Source of the DNA: Pseudocercospora fijiensis CIRAD86
Taxonomy: Eukaryota > Ascomycota > Dothideomycetes > Mycosphaerellales > Mycosphaerellaceae
Length of the DNA: 64,000 nt
Assembly (NCBI RefSeq): GCF_000340215.1
Contig: NW_006921536.1
Coordinates: 1,224,543 to 1,288,542, forward strand
Reading direction: 5' to 3'
Shown: one piece after another, positions 49,219 through 61,094 of the stretch
Layout of the letters: each line of letters begins with the position of its first letter
Numbering within the stretch: position 1 is the first letter of the stretch
Notes under the pieces: model-generated
What the model was told of the DNA's origin: nothing
The model's input: only the letters and a program-made list of their open reading frames with translations
Database searches by the model: none
Made by a program: the position numbers and the translations under genes

Positions 49219-50823
49219 TCTATAGGCTTTTAGCCCTACCTTAGGTTTAGGAAGCAGACTAGGCCTAAGATTAGGACCTCGTAGTAGTATAGGCACTAAT
49301 AGTAGTGTTAGTAGCCGCATAGACATTAGTAATCAGGTCCTAGTCCTAAGAGACAAAGTTAACCTTTATAGGCTTAGTAGTACTATCCTTGCCGCGCTCC
49401 TCTACCTGTTTAGCCCTAACCCTCTAAGTCTCTCGTTTAGTAATAGTAGCAAGGGTACTGTTTCCGGTCTCCTCGAACTCGATTATACCGCTATACTTCT
49501 TCTCTAGAAGGGTCTTAAGTTATAGGAGCTTCGGTACTCGATAGTCCTACTCGAAGTCGACCTTGTCTCTACTATCGGTATAGTAGAATCGACTATTAAC
49601 TTGTGTAACGAGCTTTCGGTTAAGAAGCTCTTTCTATATCGGACAGTCTAACTAGATATACTTATAGCCGCTATATATCTAGTATTTACTATCTAAGTTA
49701 GAATAGATCTTCCGTATCGCAAAGACGTTAACTAAAGGGGCTTCGGGATAGTTAGGATCGGGGAACTAGTAGATTCCTCCGCTTTCCTTTAATAGCTTAG
49801 CGTTAATTACCTCTCTAACCCTCTAGATTGCTTTCGCATTAAGGTTTAGCTAGGCTCGCTACCTCCTATAAATAATAGGTAGTGCTAGCGAGTGTTTTCT
49901 TTACGACTAAGCCGCTTTGCGATTCTAGGAGGAACTTAGGTCCTTTAGCGATTCTAGTAGAGTCGCTCTTTATACGGGCAAGGTCCTTCTTATCTTTACT
50001 ATAGATAAACTTTCTAGTATTAGCGGTGCTATCAATATCCGCTCTAATATACTCTAGGACTTCTCTATAATTCCTAAAGCTCTAGGGATTAGCATTACTA
50101 AGCTTATAGCGACGAAAGATACGTTAGGCTATTGCCTAAGGCAATTCTTAGAGGAGTAGTCTTATCCTTTAGGAGTCCTCGAGATCTTCCTATTCGATAC
50201 TATCCGCCGACTTAATAAATTCGCGGACATAGTCTTTTAGATCGTTATCCTTAGTGCGCCTCTTCACATAAAGGACTTTAAGCTAAATACGACTGCCTTT
50301 AATTCTACGGCTATCGTTCTCCCGGTACTCCCGAAGAAAGGCTAGCTTAAAGACCTCCTAGTCGGTATCCGACTTGTCTATAAGGCCTAGGTAGCCGGCA
50401 AGGGTTTTAAGAGTCCTTTATAGCTCGGTAATAGCTATCCTAACGAAAGAACGGATCTTACACTAGTCGGTTTCGTTATTTAGTTCGTACTCGGTTAGGT
50501 TGTCCTTAAAGCGCTCTAAATAAGTAGTAGCGTTCTATCCTTCGAACTATAGGTTTAAGTCGCTTCCTAGTTCCGGTAGGGAACGCCTATTCTAACGAAG
50601 AAGCTTATTCTACTTCTTAATTATCTTTATAACGACGTTATAGAGCGACTCCTACTAAGTAGGCTTAGTAGCCCTACCCTAGGCAGCTGCGTTTTAAACG
50701 ACTACGCTTATATTAACTACCCTTCGTCTAATTTCCTCGAGGACAAGATCGGGGTGTTTACTATTAGAGGATGCTACTAATTTACGACGCTCGTCGTCGC
50801 TTAAGCTTATTCGATTGTTCTTA
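49219..50823 (-). pseudogene. gag: F gag, N-terminal part, upstream of G
   Basis: Minus-strand equivalent of E 19594-21205: the same FEG motif (near 50555) and capsid-like region, with RIP stops. Cut at 49219 by G. Confidence 0.82.
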
Positions 50824-51702
50824 TAAAATAGATAAATAAAATGCAATAACAGGTAACAGTTATTTTTAGTATAGTTTAGTAGGTTTGTTTCGATATTACT
50901 ATAGGCAGGAGGAAGTAGTAGGTCCTAAGCTGTTAGGCTAATAAGTAGTAATAACACCCCCGGGGTAGTATTAGACTTTAGCCTCTAAATAGTCGCCTAG
51001 ATACTAAAAGGAGCTTTGCTTATTGTTTTTAAATAAAAAAGCCCTCGGAGGAGAAAGCTACAATCTCTATTTACGCCTAGATCCTAGAGACTAGCTCCCT
51101 TACTAACTAGTATTATCTCTCTTAGCTAGCTAGGGTCTTCTTTTTATAGTAGAAGGCTAAGCACTATCTAAACAAGGCTACGAATCGGGGAGCAATCTAC
51201 CTAATCGATAGGGATTCTATCCTTTTATCTAACCTGCCGTCTAAAGGTTGCTATTATATAATAGTCTTAGCGGGCCCCGTAAAGTTAATAGGTAATTAAT
51301 CTATCTCCTTATTAGGGTAATACTCCGCGTTGCTAACCCTTTCCGGTCTCCTAGACCTTCTAGTATTAAGTAACCGGAACGTCGGGCGGTAGCTTATCTC
51401 GAGCAAGCAGTACTAAATAGGTCTTCGACCTAGAGCCGAGTCCTTAGAAGCTAGCTATAGTTCTAGAACTAGGCCCTAAGCTATAACAGTCCTAAGGGTT
51501 TGTAGCTTTTCGGGGTTAAAGCGATGCCCTCGTTAAGAGGTTTCTCTACTTGTCGTAATAGCCCTATAAGACACTTCTCTATCGTCTATATCGTAGGCTC
51601 TTCTCGTACCCTCTCTCCTCGGTTATAGCTATTCGTACCTAGAGACTATCTTTAACCTACCTATGCCTATTAGATAGGAAGAGATAGCCCTACCTTCGGC
51701 TC
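50824..51702 (-). other. F leader between LTR and gag
   Basis: Collinear with 18718-19593 of E; no gene seen. Contains a border palindrome at 50949-50973. Confidence 0.55.
50949..50973. promoter_or_regulatory. 25-base border palindrome, copy 10 (F, before gag)
   Basis: Arms TAATAACACCCC and GGGGTAGTATTA around C; the same location as copy 4 in E. Confidence 0.6.
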
Positions 51703-52015
51703 TAATAAAGGACGGAAACTAATACTACTACTACTACTAGTAGCAATAGTATAGGTCTCCGAAGGCAGTATACCTAACGNNNNNNNNNNNNNNNNNNNNN
51801 NNNNNNNNNNNNNNNNNNNNNNNNNNNNNNNNNNNNNNNNNNNNNNNNNNNNNNNNNNNNNNNNNNNNNNNNNNNNNNNGGCGCGTAAGTATACGTAGTA
51901 TTAAGCGAAGAGTATACGAGGCTGAGGCCTCGAACTCTCTGTGGAGAGGGAGCTTATATCTACCCCCAACCACCAAGTACCCTAGCAAGGGTATAGGGCT
52001 AGTTGCTAGCTAATA
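51703..52015 (-). repeat. F 5' LTR, interrupted by an assembly gap
   Basis: The left part 51703-51779 matches other family LTRs closely. The right part 51880-52015 matches only loosely until the last 50 bases and keeps CpA/TpG (CCAACCACCAAG), unlike all other LTRs here. It may be a different, unRIPed copy joined by scaffolding. Confidence 0.6.
51780..51879. other. assembly gap, 100 N
   Basis: Exactly 100 N, the customary placeholder for a gap of unknown size. Distances and adjacency across it are not observed. Confidence 0.98.
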
Positions 52016-52422
52016 CTATCTTAAAACATACGCACCCTCGGGCAAACCTAAAGAAGATCGGTAAGCTACGAGAGCTAGAGGATCCCCTACCGATAGAAGA
52101 AGAAGTCCGAGCCTCTACTAAGCCCCTACCTACCTTAGATGCCTACCGTAAAGAGGATCCTACCGCTATTTTAAATCCTCTATTACCTAAGAACTTTGCG
52201 TATCTTTAGGTTCGTCTTAGTAAGCTATTAGGAATAACTTAAGAATAGAGGGAGGGTTATATACGGATTAACTATATATAGAGCATTTCCGATGTTTCCG
52301 ATAGTAAACTAGATAAAGAAAGAGACTTCTAGCTACCTAATACCGACTCCGAGGAAGAGCTTAACTAGTCTAGCGATAAAGACCGCCTACTATAGATACT
52401 AGACGACCCTAAGACTAATTAA
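52016..52422 (+). pseudogene. pol: E pol, C-terminal part
   Basis: Continues the E pol frame cut at 26045. LKHTHPRANLKK, a Glu/Pro-rich segment and an acidic tail match the C-terminal extension of F pol, ending at TAA 52420-52422. An open stretch lies at 52003-52209. Confidence 0.75.
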
Positions 52423-52710
52423 TTTCCTGTTTCCTACCCTATATCTACTACTTACGTTCTTACTTCTACGCTTAATCTCTTTCTTGTTTAGACGACTATT
52501 CCCCTCGCTACTAATATAGTCTATTAGTTTGTAGTTTTAGTCCTTACTACCCTATTAACCTACTACCTTACTATCTAATATTAATACTCTTTAGTTGTTC
52601 CTTCTATATTTGCTTTCTATATTATTACTTATTATTTCGCGAACGATGTTGCTATATTTCGCTCCTTACTTTTATTATTTCCTTAGAGAAGCTATACGAG
52701 GTATAATTCC

Positions 52711-52735
52711 TAATAATACCCCGGGGGTAGTATTA
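52711..52735. promoter_or_regulatory. 25-base border palindrome, copy 11 (E, after pol)
   Basis: Arms TAATAATACCCC and GGGGTAGTATTA around G. Confidence 0.6.
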
Positions 52736-53188
52736 GTCCCGCGACTGTTTTTCTCTTTTAGACCCGCTTACCTAGGATACTAGGAGTGCGCGCCTTCTTA
52801 GTCGAGTTTCTCTCTAGTTTTCTAGTTTCTAGTAGCTAGCCTTAGGTAGTAACGATAATAAGATACCCTACTAGAAGATCTATTTCCATCCTAATTAGTA
52901 TTAGTTACGTAGGATACTAAGAAAGGGAGGCACCCTCTCCCTTCCCTTACTCTTAAATAGATACGACAAGCTAGGCCTATAGCCTCTAAGAACGGGGGCC
53001 TTAGGCTATTAAGCTTAGTATTTAGAAGAAAGAAGAAGGTAGACGTACGAGCTATATTTGCGTGCTTGCTACTATAAAAGGTAATACTATAGGTTAGTAA
53101 CGGTGCTATAGGCTAACAATATAACGGTAAATTAGCTACGCTAGGCCTAGGCGACTGCCCTTACTACCGAGTATCTCTAGAGAAAAAC

Positions 53189-53213
53189 TAATACTACCCC
53201 GGGGGTATTATTA
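53189..53213. promoter_or_regulatory. 25-base border palindrome, copy 12 (E, before ORF-H)
   Basis: Arms TAATACTACCCC and GGGGTATTATTA around G. Confidence 0.6.
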
Positions 53214-53641
53214 GTCCTACTAGCTTTACTACTATAGATTACCGCTAAGGACTCGAACTAACTAGTTACATTTCGAGTATACGAGAACCTATAAAGGCTA
53301 GATATTACTAAAGGCGCGTAGGCGCTACTAACAATTAGCTAGACTAATTGTTAAACTTTAGCCTACCCTAATAATAAAGAGGTCTTATATATAGCTTTAC
53401 TTTTAAGACTTATATATAGCCGTTATCCGTTTGCTTTACCGGAACGGGATATATAGACTACGTTACCCGCGCGCCCTATTTAAGGCGAGCCTTCTAGACC
53501 TTTTTCTTCTATACTCGAATACTAACCTAACTTCCTAACTACTACCGCCCCCCCTATCTAAGACTCTTATTCCTTATTAATAAGCAACAAGTACATTTTG
53601 CAAAGCTCGTTACTAAATCCGTTTCCGCTCCGGTCGACTAT

Positions 53642-56153
53642 ATGTCTTTCGGCCCCTCTAACCCGCTAGGTACTAGTAGTAGCTACGCCCTACCTATACT
53701 ACTTAACCTAGGTTAAGGCGCACTCGTCCCTATCGTAGCCCCTTCTAATAGCGCCTTAGTTTCCGCTACTAGCCTTAAGTACTGTTTCTAGATCGTAACT
53801 TAGATTAGTAATCTAGAGAAGAAGATCCGAAACGCCCGTACCCTTCTACGAGTTATTAACTACAATATCGAGAAAGCTACTATCTTAGTATTATACGGCA
53901 TAAACAACCTATAATAGTCGATTAGTAAGCGCAACTTTAAGCGTAACGTTCTTTAGGAGATAGACCTTTAGTAGGCATTTCTATTCGTATATAGCCTTAA
54001 GCGGGCTAGTACCTAAATCCGCGCTCGTTTTACTAACCTTAGCTATGCCCTCGAGTACTAGGGAGGGCCGAGCTGCCTTCTAAAGAGCCTTATCGACTTT
54101 GCCTACGACGGATAGGAGCGCGCTAAGTAGGTCGCCTCCTTTATTAATAAGAATTAAGACCGTCGTAGTAGTGCCGAGCTACTTTCCCGTACTATAATCT
54201 ATCGCGTCTCTACTACTAGCAAGAAATAAGGCAAGTAGTCTATTAACCTAACTTTCGTACTTAACGACTTTACGATAGCCTATTATAAGCGTTATATAGA
54301 TAATATCGCCGAGGTAGACCTTAACGCCTAGTCTACTTAGAATCTAGTAAAAGAGAAGGGCTATCGTATTAATAGTATAGGTTTTATCGTAGAAGGTTAA
54401 GAAGCTCCTATCGTAGATATTCTTAAGCGTAAGGTTTTTTGCCTCGAGTTAGAGGCCGATACTACTACTAGTAAAGCGCTTATAGTAGAGATATAGGCCG
54501 AAGAACGCCGATCGACTCGCTATAGTAAGGCTCCTTAGAGCGTTTAAGATAAGCGTACTAAAGCCGACGTAGCTCGTTAGCGAGCTATACAAGCTCGTTA
54601 ATCCTATCTAAAGGCTAAGGCTAAGAAGACTACCGGACCGTCGACTAAACAAGGAGGCGACTCGGATATAGATATACCGGATATACTAGAAGATAACGCA
54701 TCCTCCGAAGGCTTAGTTAGTAAGCGTAGGCATAGAGGTCTATTACTACTATTACTAACTATTAACATTTATAGTACTTACAAGGGCGACTCGATTACGT
54801 ATCTTATTAACGATATTAATTTAATGCCTAAGTTAGACATTAGCGACGCCTCTATCGCGTTATCTATCTATTAGCGGTACGACGACATTAGTAAGCTAGG
54901 CGAAGATCCGTTTACGATATATATTAATTATATTAAGAAGGCCGCTAAGGCCTATAGACTCTATACTAGTACTAAGTCGAGTATCCTTATTACTCGTATA
55001 TTAAAGATTAGACGAGAAGTTACTAATTAGGATGCTTTTATTGCTCTTAAGACTAATCTAGCTTACGCTAACTAGTTTCCTAGACGTCCTACTGCCCGCC
55101 TAACTTCTCTTAGACTCTATACCTTTAACGTTACTAGTAATGTTACCCGCGACCTTACTCCGACTAATCGCTAGAGCAAGCTAGTCGCTAGCATCCTTAG
55201 CGATAGCCTTTCTTTCGACCGCTTTCGTTAGATAGGTAGTGCTAACTTCCTTCGAGTCTTCGGATAGCTATAGAATCCTCGCGGAGCCGGCCGACCCCTC
55301 CTTATCGATCTTATATAGGAGGAATTTCGAATATACTTCTAGTATATACGTAGGCTCCCTAAGAACAAGTAGGAAGGCTGTAACGCCCTTTAGATCTATA
55401 GTATTAGCAACTAGATTATTCGTTAGCACCCTACCTTATAGCTCCTAGCCGTTACCTTTCGACCCGACTATGCCTACGAGCTTATCTCTATTCCTAAGCT
55501 AGCTAAGTACTTTAAGGTAGACGAAGAGGGCTATAAGAACTGCCCTCCTATAGAGATTACTTGCATCGGTTAAGATATAGTTAAGCTTGTAGCTAGTACT
55601 AGTTCTAGCCGCCTCCGTATTACTATTAATATACTGTCTAAAGATAAGACTAGCTGTTCTACTCTTATCGAAGGTATATATAAGCTAGAAGTATTTAAGA
55701 ACTAGGTCGATAAGCTTAAGGATCGCGGACTAGTTCTACTAAACAAGATCGACAAGCTTACTAATAAGTACCTTACTAACTACGATCTTAAGTATATATT
55801 CGATAGTTAGGGTAAGTAGGAAGCGTAGTAGATTCTTAATCCTCTAAAGGAGTACGAAGTCTCGGTTTAGATACTATACCTCCTATATAGCGATCTAAAG
55901 GCTAAGAGCGACCGTATATTAATCGACCTAGGCTACTCTCGCGTTATTAACGGCACTAACATTAAGGGCTACGACAACCTAATAGTCTCTTAAGTCGCTA
56001 CCGTACACCGCAACCTTACTACTATTCCTAGTTCTAGTTCCTTCGTCCTCTATACTTTCCCTACCGCTGTTTCGGTTTAAGGCCTTAGCTATATCTTAGA
56101 TGCCTTAGTCGGTCGTATTCCTTAGTTAAGCTATATCGTTTAGAACGAAGTTA
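53642..56153 (+). pseudogene. E ORF-H, missing its C-terminus
   Basis: Plus-strand copy of ORF-H from ATG 53642 (MSFGPSNPLG), collinear with F to the point homologous to about 26770, where it is joined head-to-head to the J ORF-H. TATA-like TATTTAAG lies at 53477-53484. Contains the conserved blocks named for F. Function unknown. Confidence 0.78.
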
Positions 56154-57112
56154 TAGCGAGCGTATAGTGCCTTCTAACGCGCTACTTCGGCCTTAGCGCG
56201 CTCGTCTTTAACTTTCTAAGGGACCTTATAGTTACGGGTCGAGCGACGATCTTTAGCCTATATTTCTATAACGAGCGTAAGACTAGTAGCCGTATCGGCC
56301 TCCGTCTCTAGGCGAAGAACCTTACGTTTAAGAACATTAACGATAGGAGCCTCTTAACCTTTAACAATAAAGCCTATACTATTAATGCGATAGCCCTTCT
56401 CTTTTAGTAGATCCTTAGTAGTCTATACGTTAAGATCGATCTAGACAATCGCATCGTTATACCGCTTCTAGTAGGCTATCGTAAAATCGTTAAGTATAAA
56501 GGACAAGTAGAGCGACTACTTACCTACCTTCTTGCTAGCGGTAGATATACGATAGATTATAGTACGGGATAGGTACTTAGCGCCTTAGCGACAGACTAGA
56601 TACTTATTAACGAACGAAGAAACCTACTTAGTACGCTCTTATCTACTATAGGCGAAGTTAATAAGGCTCTTAGGAAGGCTACTCGGACCTCCCTAATGCT
56701 CGAAGGCCTAATTAAGGGTCTTAAAGCGTAAGCGGATCTAGGTACTAGCTATCTCGAGGCTATAGACGATAGAGAAGGCTTATTAAATATCTATATCGTT
56801 AAGAACGTTACGCTTAAAGATACGCTTACCGATAGACTAACGTAGGTTGTTTATACTATACGCAACTAAGATAGTAGCCTTCTTAACGTTCCTATTAATA
56901 ATACGTAGTAGGGTGCGAGCGTTCTCGATCTTCTCTTATAGATCTTCGAGGGCGATAACGATCTAGAAGTAGTACTCGAGACTAGTTATAGTAGCTAAGG
57001 CGCTACCGGCTAGGGCTTCGATCGGAACTAGGACAGCTAGGCTTAGGTTAATAGGAATAGGTAGGTCGCTGCTACTACTAGCGCCTAGCGGGTTTAGGGC
57101 GCCGGAAGACAT
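56154..57112 (-). pseudogene. J ORF-H, N-terminal fragment
   Basis: Minus strand from ATG 57112 (MSSGALNPLG). A more divergent member: the start differs (SSGAL for SFGPS) and the spacer is diverged. It ends at the inversion-like junction 56153/56154. The segment between this point and 18424 (about 1.3 kb in F) is absent. Confidence 0.75.
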
Positions 57113-57531
57113 AGTCGACCGAAGCGGAAGCAGGTTAGAAACGAGTTTGCAAAACGTGTTCGTTGCTTAATAATAATAATTAAAGGGCTTAGATAGAAGG
57201 GGGGGGGCGGTTAGGTAGCGGCGACTTAGTTAGTATTTAAGTAGAAGAAGAAGCTTAGGAAGCTTACTTTAAATAGTATACGAAGGTAACGTAGTCCGTA
57301 TATTCTGCGCTAGTAAAGCAAATAGATAACGGCTATATATAAAAGTAAAGCTATATACGAGACCTCTTTATTATTAGGGTAGGCTAAAGTTTAATAATCG
57401 ATCTAGCTAATTGCTAGCGGCGACGACGCGCCTTTATTAACCTTCGGCTATCGTAGATTCTCGCGCGCTTAAAATATAACTAGTTAGTTCGAGTCCCTAG
57501 TAGGAATCTATAGTAATAAGGCTAGCGGGAC

Positions 57532-57556
57532 TAATAATACCCCTAGGGTAGCATTA
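57532..57556. promoter_or_regulatory. 25-base border palindrome, copy 13 (J, before ORF-H)
   Basis: Arms TAATAATACCC and GGGTAGCATTA around CTA. Confidence 0.6.
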
Positions 57557-57978
57557 GCTTTCCTAGAGATGCTCGGCGATAAGGAGCAAGTCGTCTAGGC
57601 CTAGCGTAGCTAATTCGTCGGTGTATTAGCCTATAGCACTGCCGTTATAGATATAGCATTACCTTTTATATTAGCAAGTACGTAAAGGTAGTCCGTACGT
57701 TTACCTTCTTCCTTCTTCTAAATACTAAGCTTAATAGCCTAAGGTCCCTATTCTTAGAGGCTATAGGCCTAGGTTGCTATATCTATCTAAGCGATAGGAA
57801 GGGAAAGGGATAGGGAACCTCCCTTTCTTAGTATCCTACGTAACTAGTGCTAATCGGGGCAGGAATAGTTTCTAGTAGAATCCTATTATCGTTGCTACCT
57901 AAAGGTAGTTGCTAGAGTCTAGGAAACTAGAGGGAAGTAGTCCTAGAAGGGTAGAGGGGTTAGGTTCGGCTATTTTCC

Positions 57979-58003
57979 TAATGCTACCCCCGGGGTATTA
58001 TTA
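57979..58003. promoter_or_regulatory. 25-base border palindrome, copy 14 (J, after pol)
   Basis: Arms TAATGCTACCCC and GGGGTATTATTA around C. Confidence 0.6.
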
Positions 58004-58246
58004 GGAAATTATACCTCGTATAGTTCTTTCTAAGGAAACAAGAGCAAAGGAATAAAGCTATAGCAACATCTATCGAAGGTAAAAGTAAAAGCAAAAGGCA
58101 ACAACAAGATACGCTAAACAAATAACAAATAAGGGCATAAGTATTAGCAAGAACAGATAGTAGGGTAGTAAGGACTAAAGGTATACGCAGAGAACGATTA
58201 ATAAGAGCAAGGAAGCAATATAGTAGAGGCAAGGAAGAGTAAGCAA

Positions 58247-60862
58247 TTATTTAGTCTCGGGGTCGCCTACTACTTATAATTCTAGGCAGTCTTCGTCGCT
58301 AGACTAGTCGAGTTCCTCCTCGGAGTTAGAGTTAGATAGCTAGAAGTCTAGTTTACTATCGGAATTAATATCGGAAATGCTCTACGCGTAATTAATATAT
58401 ATATAACCCTCCCTTTATTTATAAGTTATTCCTAATAGCTTACTAAGACGTATATAGGGATACGTATAGTTAGTAGGAAGAATAGGATCTATAATCGCGG
58501 TAGGATTCTCTTCTCGATAGGTATCTAAGGTCGGTAGAGGGTCCGTAAAGGCACTAATCTCCTCCTTAGTCGGGGGAGGGCGGGTAGGTTCTCTTAACTC
58601 GACGACCTTCTTTAGGTTAGCCCGAGGGTGCGAGTGCTTTAAGGTAGCACTATTAAGTTCCTAAAGACGGTACGCAGAACCGTCGTAAAGGACCTCCTAT
58701 ACTCTATAAGGCCCTTTCTATTTAAAAGCTAGCTTATAGGAGTAACTATATTCTAGCTCGGACCAGTATAGGAGAACTATATCGCCTACCTTTAGAGGTT
58801 CCTAATTAATAGTATTATAGTTATCGAAATACTGCTTAGCCTCTTTACGAAGGCGACGTTGTCGAGCAAGTCCCTCTTAAGAAGTAGTAGTTATCTCCTT
58901 AAGAGCCTTAGCCCGTAGGGTAAGAAGATCCGCTCGAGTACGAATAGATCCCTAGTCGTAAACGCTATATATACGGTAGGACAATTCAATCGGAAGAACA
59001 GCGTCTCTTCTAATTATAACCTCTGCTAGTATAAGCCTAGTAGTATCGATAACGGTCGTTCGGTCGGCCTAGAGAAGGGCTAGGATACGGGTAGAGATCG
59101 CGACTAATCTATTACTACTATTAGTTATCTTAGATAAGGCATCGATTAAAGACCGATAGCTACGCTTAACGATGCTATTAGCCTACGGATAGTACGGGGA
59201 GATACGAACGTTCTTCGCCCTATACGAAAGAAGCAGCGCCTATACTTCTTTAGCTATATTAGTCGTAGCATTGTCTAAGATTACTTCGTATAGCGTGCCC
59301 TATCGGTAGAATAGGTCCTTAAATAGGAAGGTAGCTATATTATAGGCGGTAATAGCACTATAGCCCTTACGATAATAATAGGCTTCCGGCTACCGAGAAA
59401 GACCTTCTCGGATAATATAGAGGCTATTGTTTCGGCTTAGATAAACCCTATTACTATACTACCGTTCCCTTACTAATTAGGCAGTAGGGATACGTAGCTC
59501 GCCTAGTCGTCGGTAGCTATTTCTGAAGTTGCACTTAGGACAGCTCTTATAGTAACGAGAGACGTTAGCCTATACGCTATCCTACTAGTATCGTCGGCGA
59601 AGGACGTCGAAGGTACCCTCCGCTACCTAGTAGCTAAGCTCGTTATAAACAGAACGAAGGATTTCCTATTATACTACGGGATTATTAATAACACGCTATA
59701 GAGGTATATTAATTATTGCTTATTACTAAAGGATACGATCCTTAATAAGGAAGCGTCGAGAATAGCGAATAACCCGATAGTATTAACTCTTTAATAGACT
59801 AGGTACTTTCTTCGTATAGGTTAGGAAGTAGGCGATATAATAGGAGTCGTCGGAGTAGACCCTATTAAGGATATTATCCCTATCTAATTTATCCGCCTTA
59901 GTACTAGTGTCGGTATCGCCGTCGCTAGTAGGATCCTCGTTAGCCTAACCCTTAGGCTACTCGCTAGGTTTATTAGGCTAGTTATCGGGATAGTTGTCGG
60001 ACCTAGTAATTGCTAGTATAGCATTAATATAGAAGGCTGTAAAGAAGGTACGGTTAATAACCGCGTCGATATCCTCTTCCTCTATTATTTCGGCGATGTC
60101 CTCTTCTATAGCAGGCCTCTTAGAAAGGCTATCTAGTCTAGTATACTTCTTCCTAGGAACGTAGAAGACGTCGAAGTTAAACAAATAGATCTAGGCAACC
60201 TACCGAGCTATTGTAGAGTTTGGTAGGTTAGAGGCTGTATAGTTAAGCTAATAGACTAGCGTCTAAGTATCGATTTCTAGACGAAAGAATATACTAAAAA
60301 GCTATAGTCGGAACTTCTTTAGAGCCTTATAGACCCTAAGGCACTCTCGCTTTCCGGCGTTATATCGGGCCTCGATTAGTTTCTATAGCCCTAAGTCGTA
60401 CTAGATAGGGTAACGCAAAGATAGTTCTTTACGGTTATACTATATTAGTATCTCGCTATAGCCCTCCCTACTCGAGTCGATAGCAATAATTAGCAAGCCT
60501 GTACCCTCTAAGTAGTTAATAGACGTAAGTGTAGGTACGCTAACGAGTGCTTTAGTTACCTTATCCTTAGCTACTTAGTAAACGGGAGTCTATTCGAACT
60601 TAGTATCCTTCCTAAGCAAGGCGTATAAGGGCTTATATACTAATACAAAGTTCTCGACCTAGATATAGAAGTAGGAGACTACTCTAAGCTGGGTTCGGAT
60701 ATCCTTCTAATAGATAGGATCCGGCTAGGACACTATCTTTAGGACCCGTATATTATTAGGATAGCGGCTATTCTTATCGGTTACAAACCCGATAATATTT
60801 ATTCGCTTATATAGGAGCTAAAGCTTTTCTCTATAGACCGTTAGGTTAGCTCGCTCTAGGTT
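58247..60862 (-). pseudogene. pol: J pol, C-terminal two thirds (RT end, RNase H, integrase)
   Basis: Minus strand. The RT thumb region enters at 60862, followed by RNase H (about 60530-60250), the FNFDVFYVPRKKYTRLDSL linker in an open frame at 60184-59978, integrase (about 59650-59000) and the C-terminal extension to TAA 58249-58247. Compared with F it is more divergent, so J is an older relative. The 5' end breaks at 60862 with no LTR or duplication visible. Confidence 0.83.
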
Positions 60863-61094
60863 ATTACGAGCGAAGCTCGCACTACTATAACGGTCTCGGT
60901 CGCTAGTCGCTCTTAGGTGCACTTAGCTAGTACGTAACTCCCCGCACTTCTTAATTCCGTTTGTCTAATTAGCTAAATCCTACGGGGTTACCCTTAGGTA
61001 GCAATTCTAATATTACTTGTGCCTCTATATACTAAAGGACAATAACAATAAAGCTATTATAGACTACCTACCCTTTATACAATGCGCTAGCGTC

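Larger units (their letters stand above)
26046..52015 (-). mobile_element. F: complete large gypsy element, minus strand, in E pol; contains G
   Basis: In gene direction: 5' LTR 52015-51703 (with N gap), leader, gag 50823-49219 and 35694-34267 (split by G), pol 34130-30445, spacer, ORF-H 29270-26538, 3' LTR 26334-26046. Without G and its duplication the element is about 12.45 kb, counting the 100 Ns. This is the only copy with all parts. The left flank is AGTGC. The expected duplication on the right is not cleanly present (CTATC), perhaps from RIP, a small deletion or the nearby assembly gap. Confidence 0.82.
52423..53641 (+). other. E spacer between pol and ORF-H
   Basis: Equivalent of 29271-30444 on the other strand; two border palindromes and TATA-like runs, no gene. 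Confidence 0.6.
18425..56153 (+). mobile_element. E: large gypsy element, plus strand, inserted in J ORF-H
   Basis: 5' LTR 18425-18717, leader, gag, pol to 26045, then F, then pol end 52016-52422, spacer and ORF-H 53642-56153. The ORF-H tail and 3' LTR are missing at the 56153/56154 junction. The right half follows a 100-N assembly gap, so its link to the left half is inferred from pol continuity (the frame broken at 26045 resumes at 52016). Confidence 0.7.
57113..58246 (-). other. J spacer between pol and ORF-H
   Basis: Equivalent of the E and F spacers, with two border palindromes and a TATTTAAA at 57268-57275. No gene. Confidence 0.6.
17482..60862 (-). mobile_element. J: outermost large gypsy element of the nest, minus strand
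   Basis: Left part: 3' LTR 17482-17771 and ORF-H C-terminus to 18424. Right part: ORF-H N-terminal part 56154-57112, spacer, and pol to 60862. Everything between belongs to E, F and G. About 1.3 kb of J ORF-H is missing at the 56153/56154 junction. Gag and the 5' LTR are absent, as the copy is broken off at 60862 inside RT. Assignment of the right part to the same insertion as the left part is inference from strand, order and missing segment. Confidence 0.65.
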
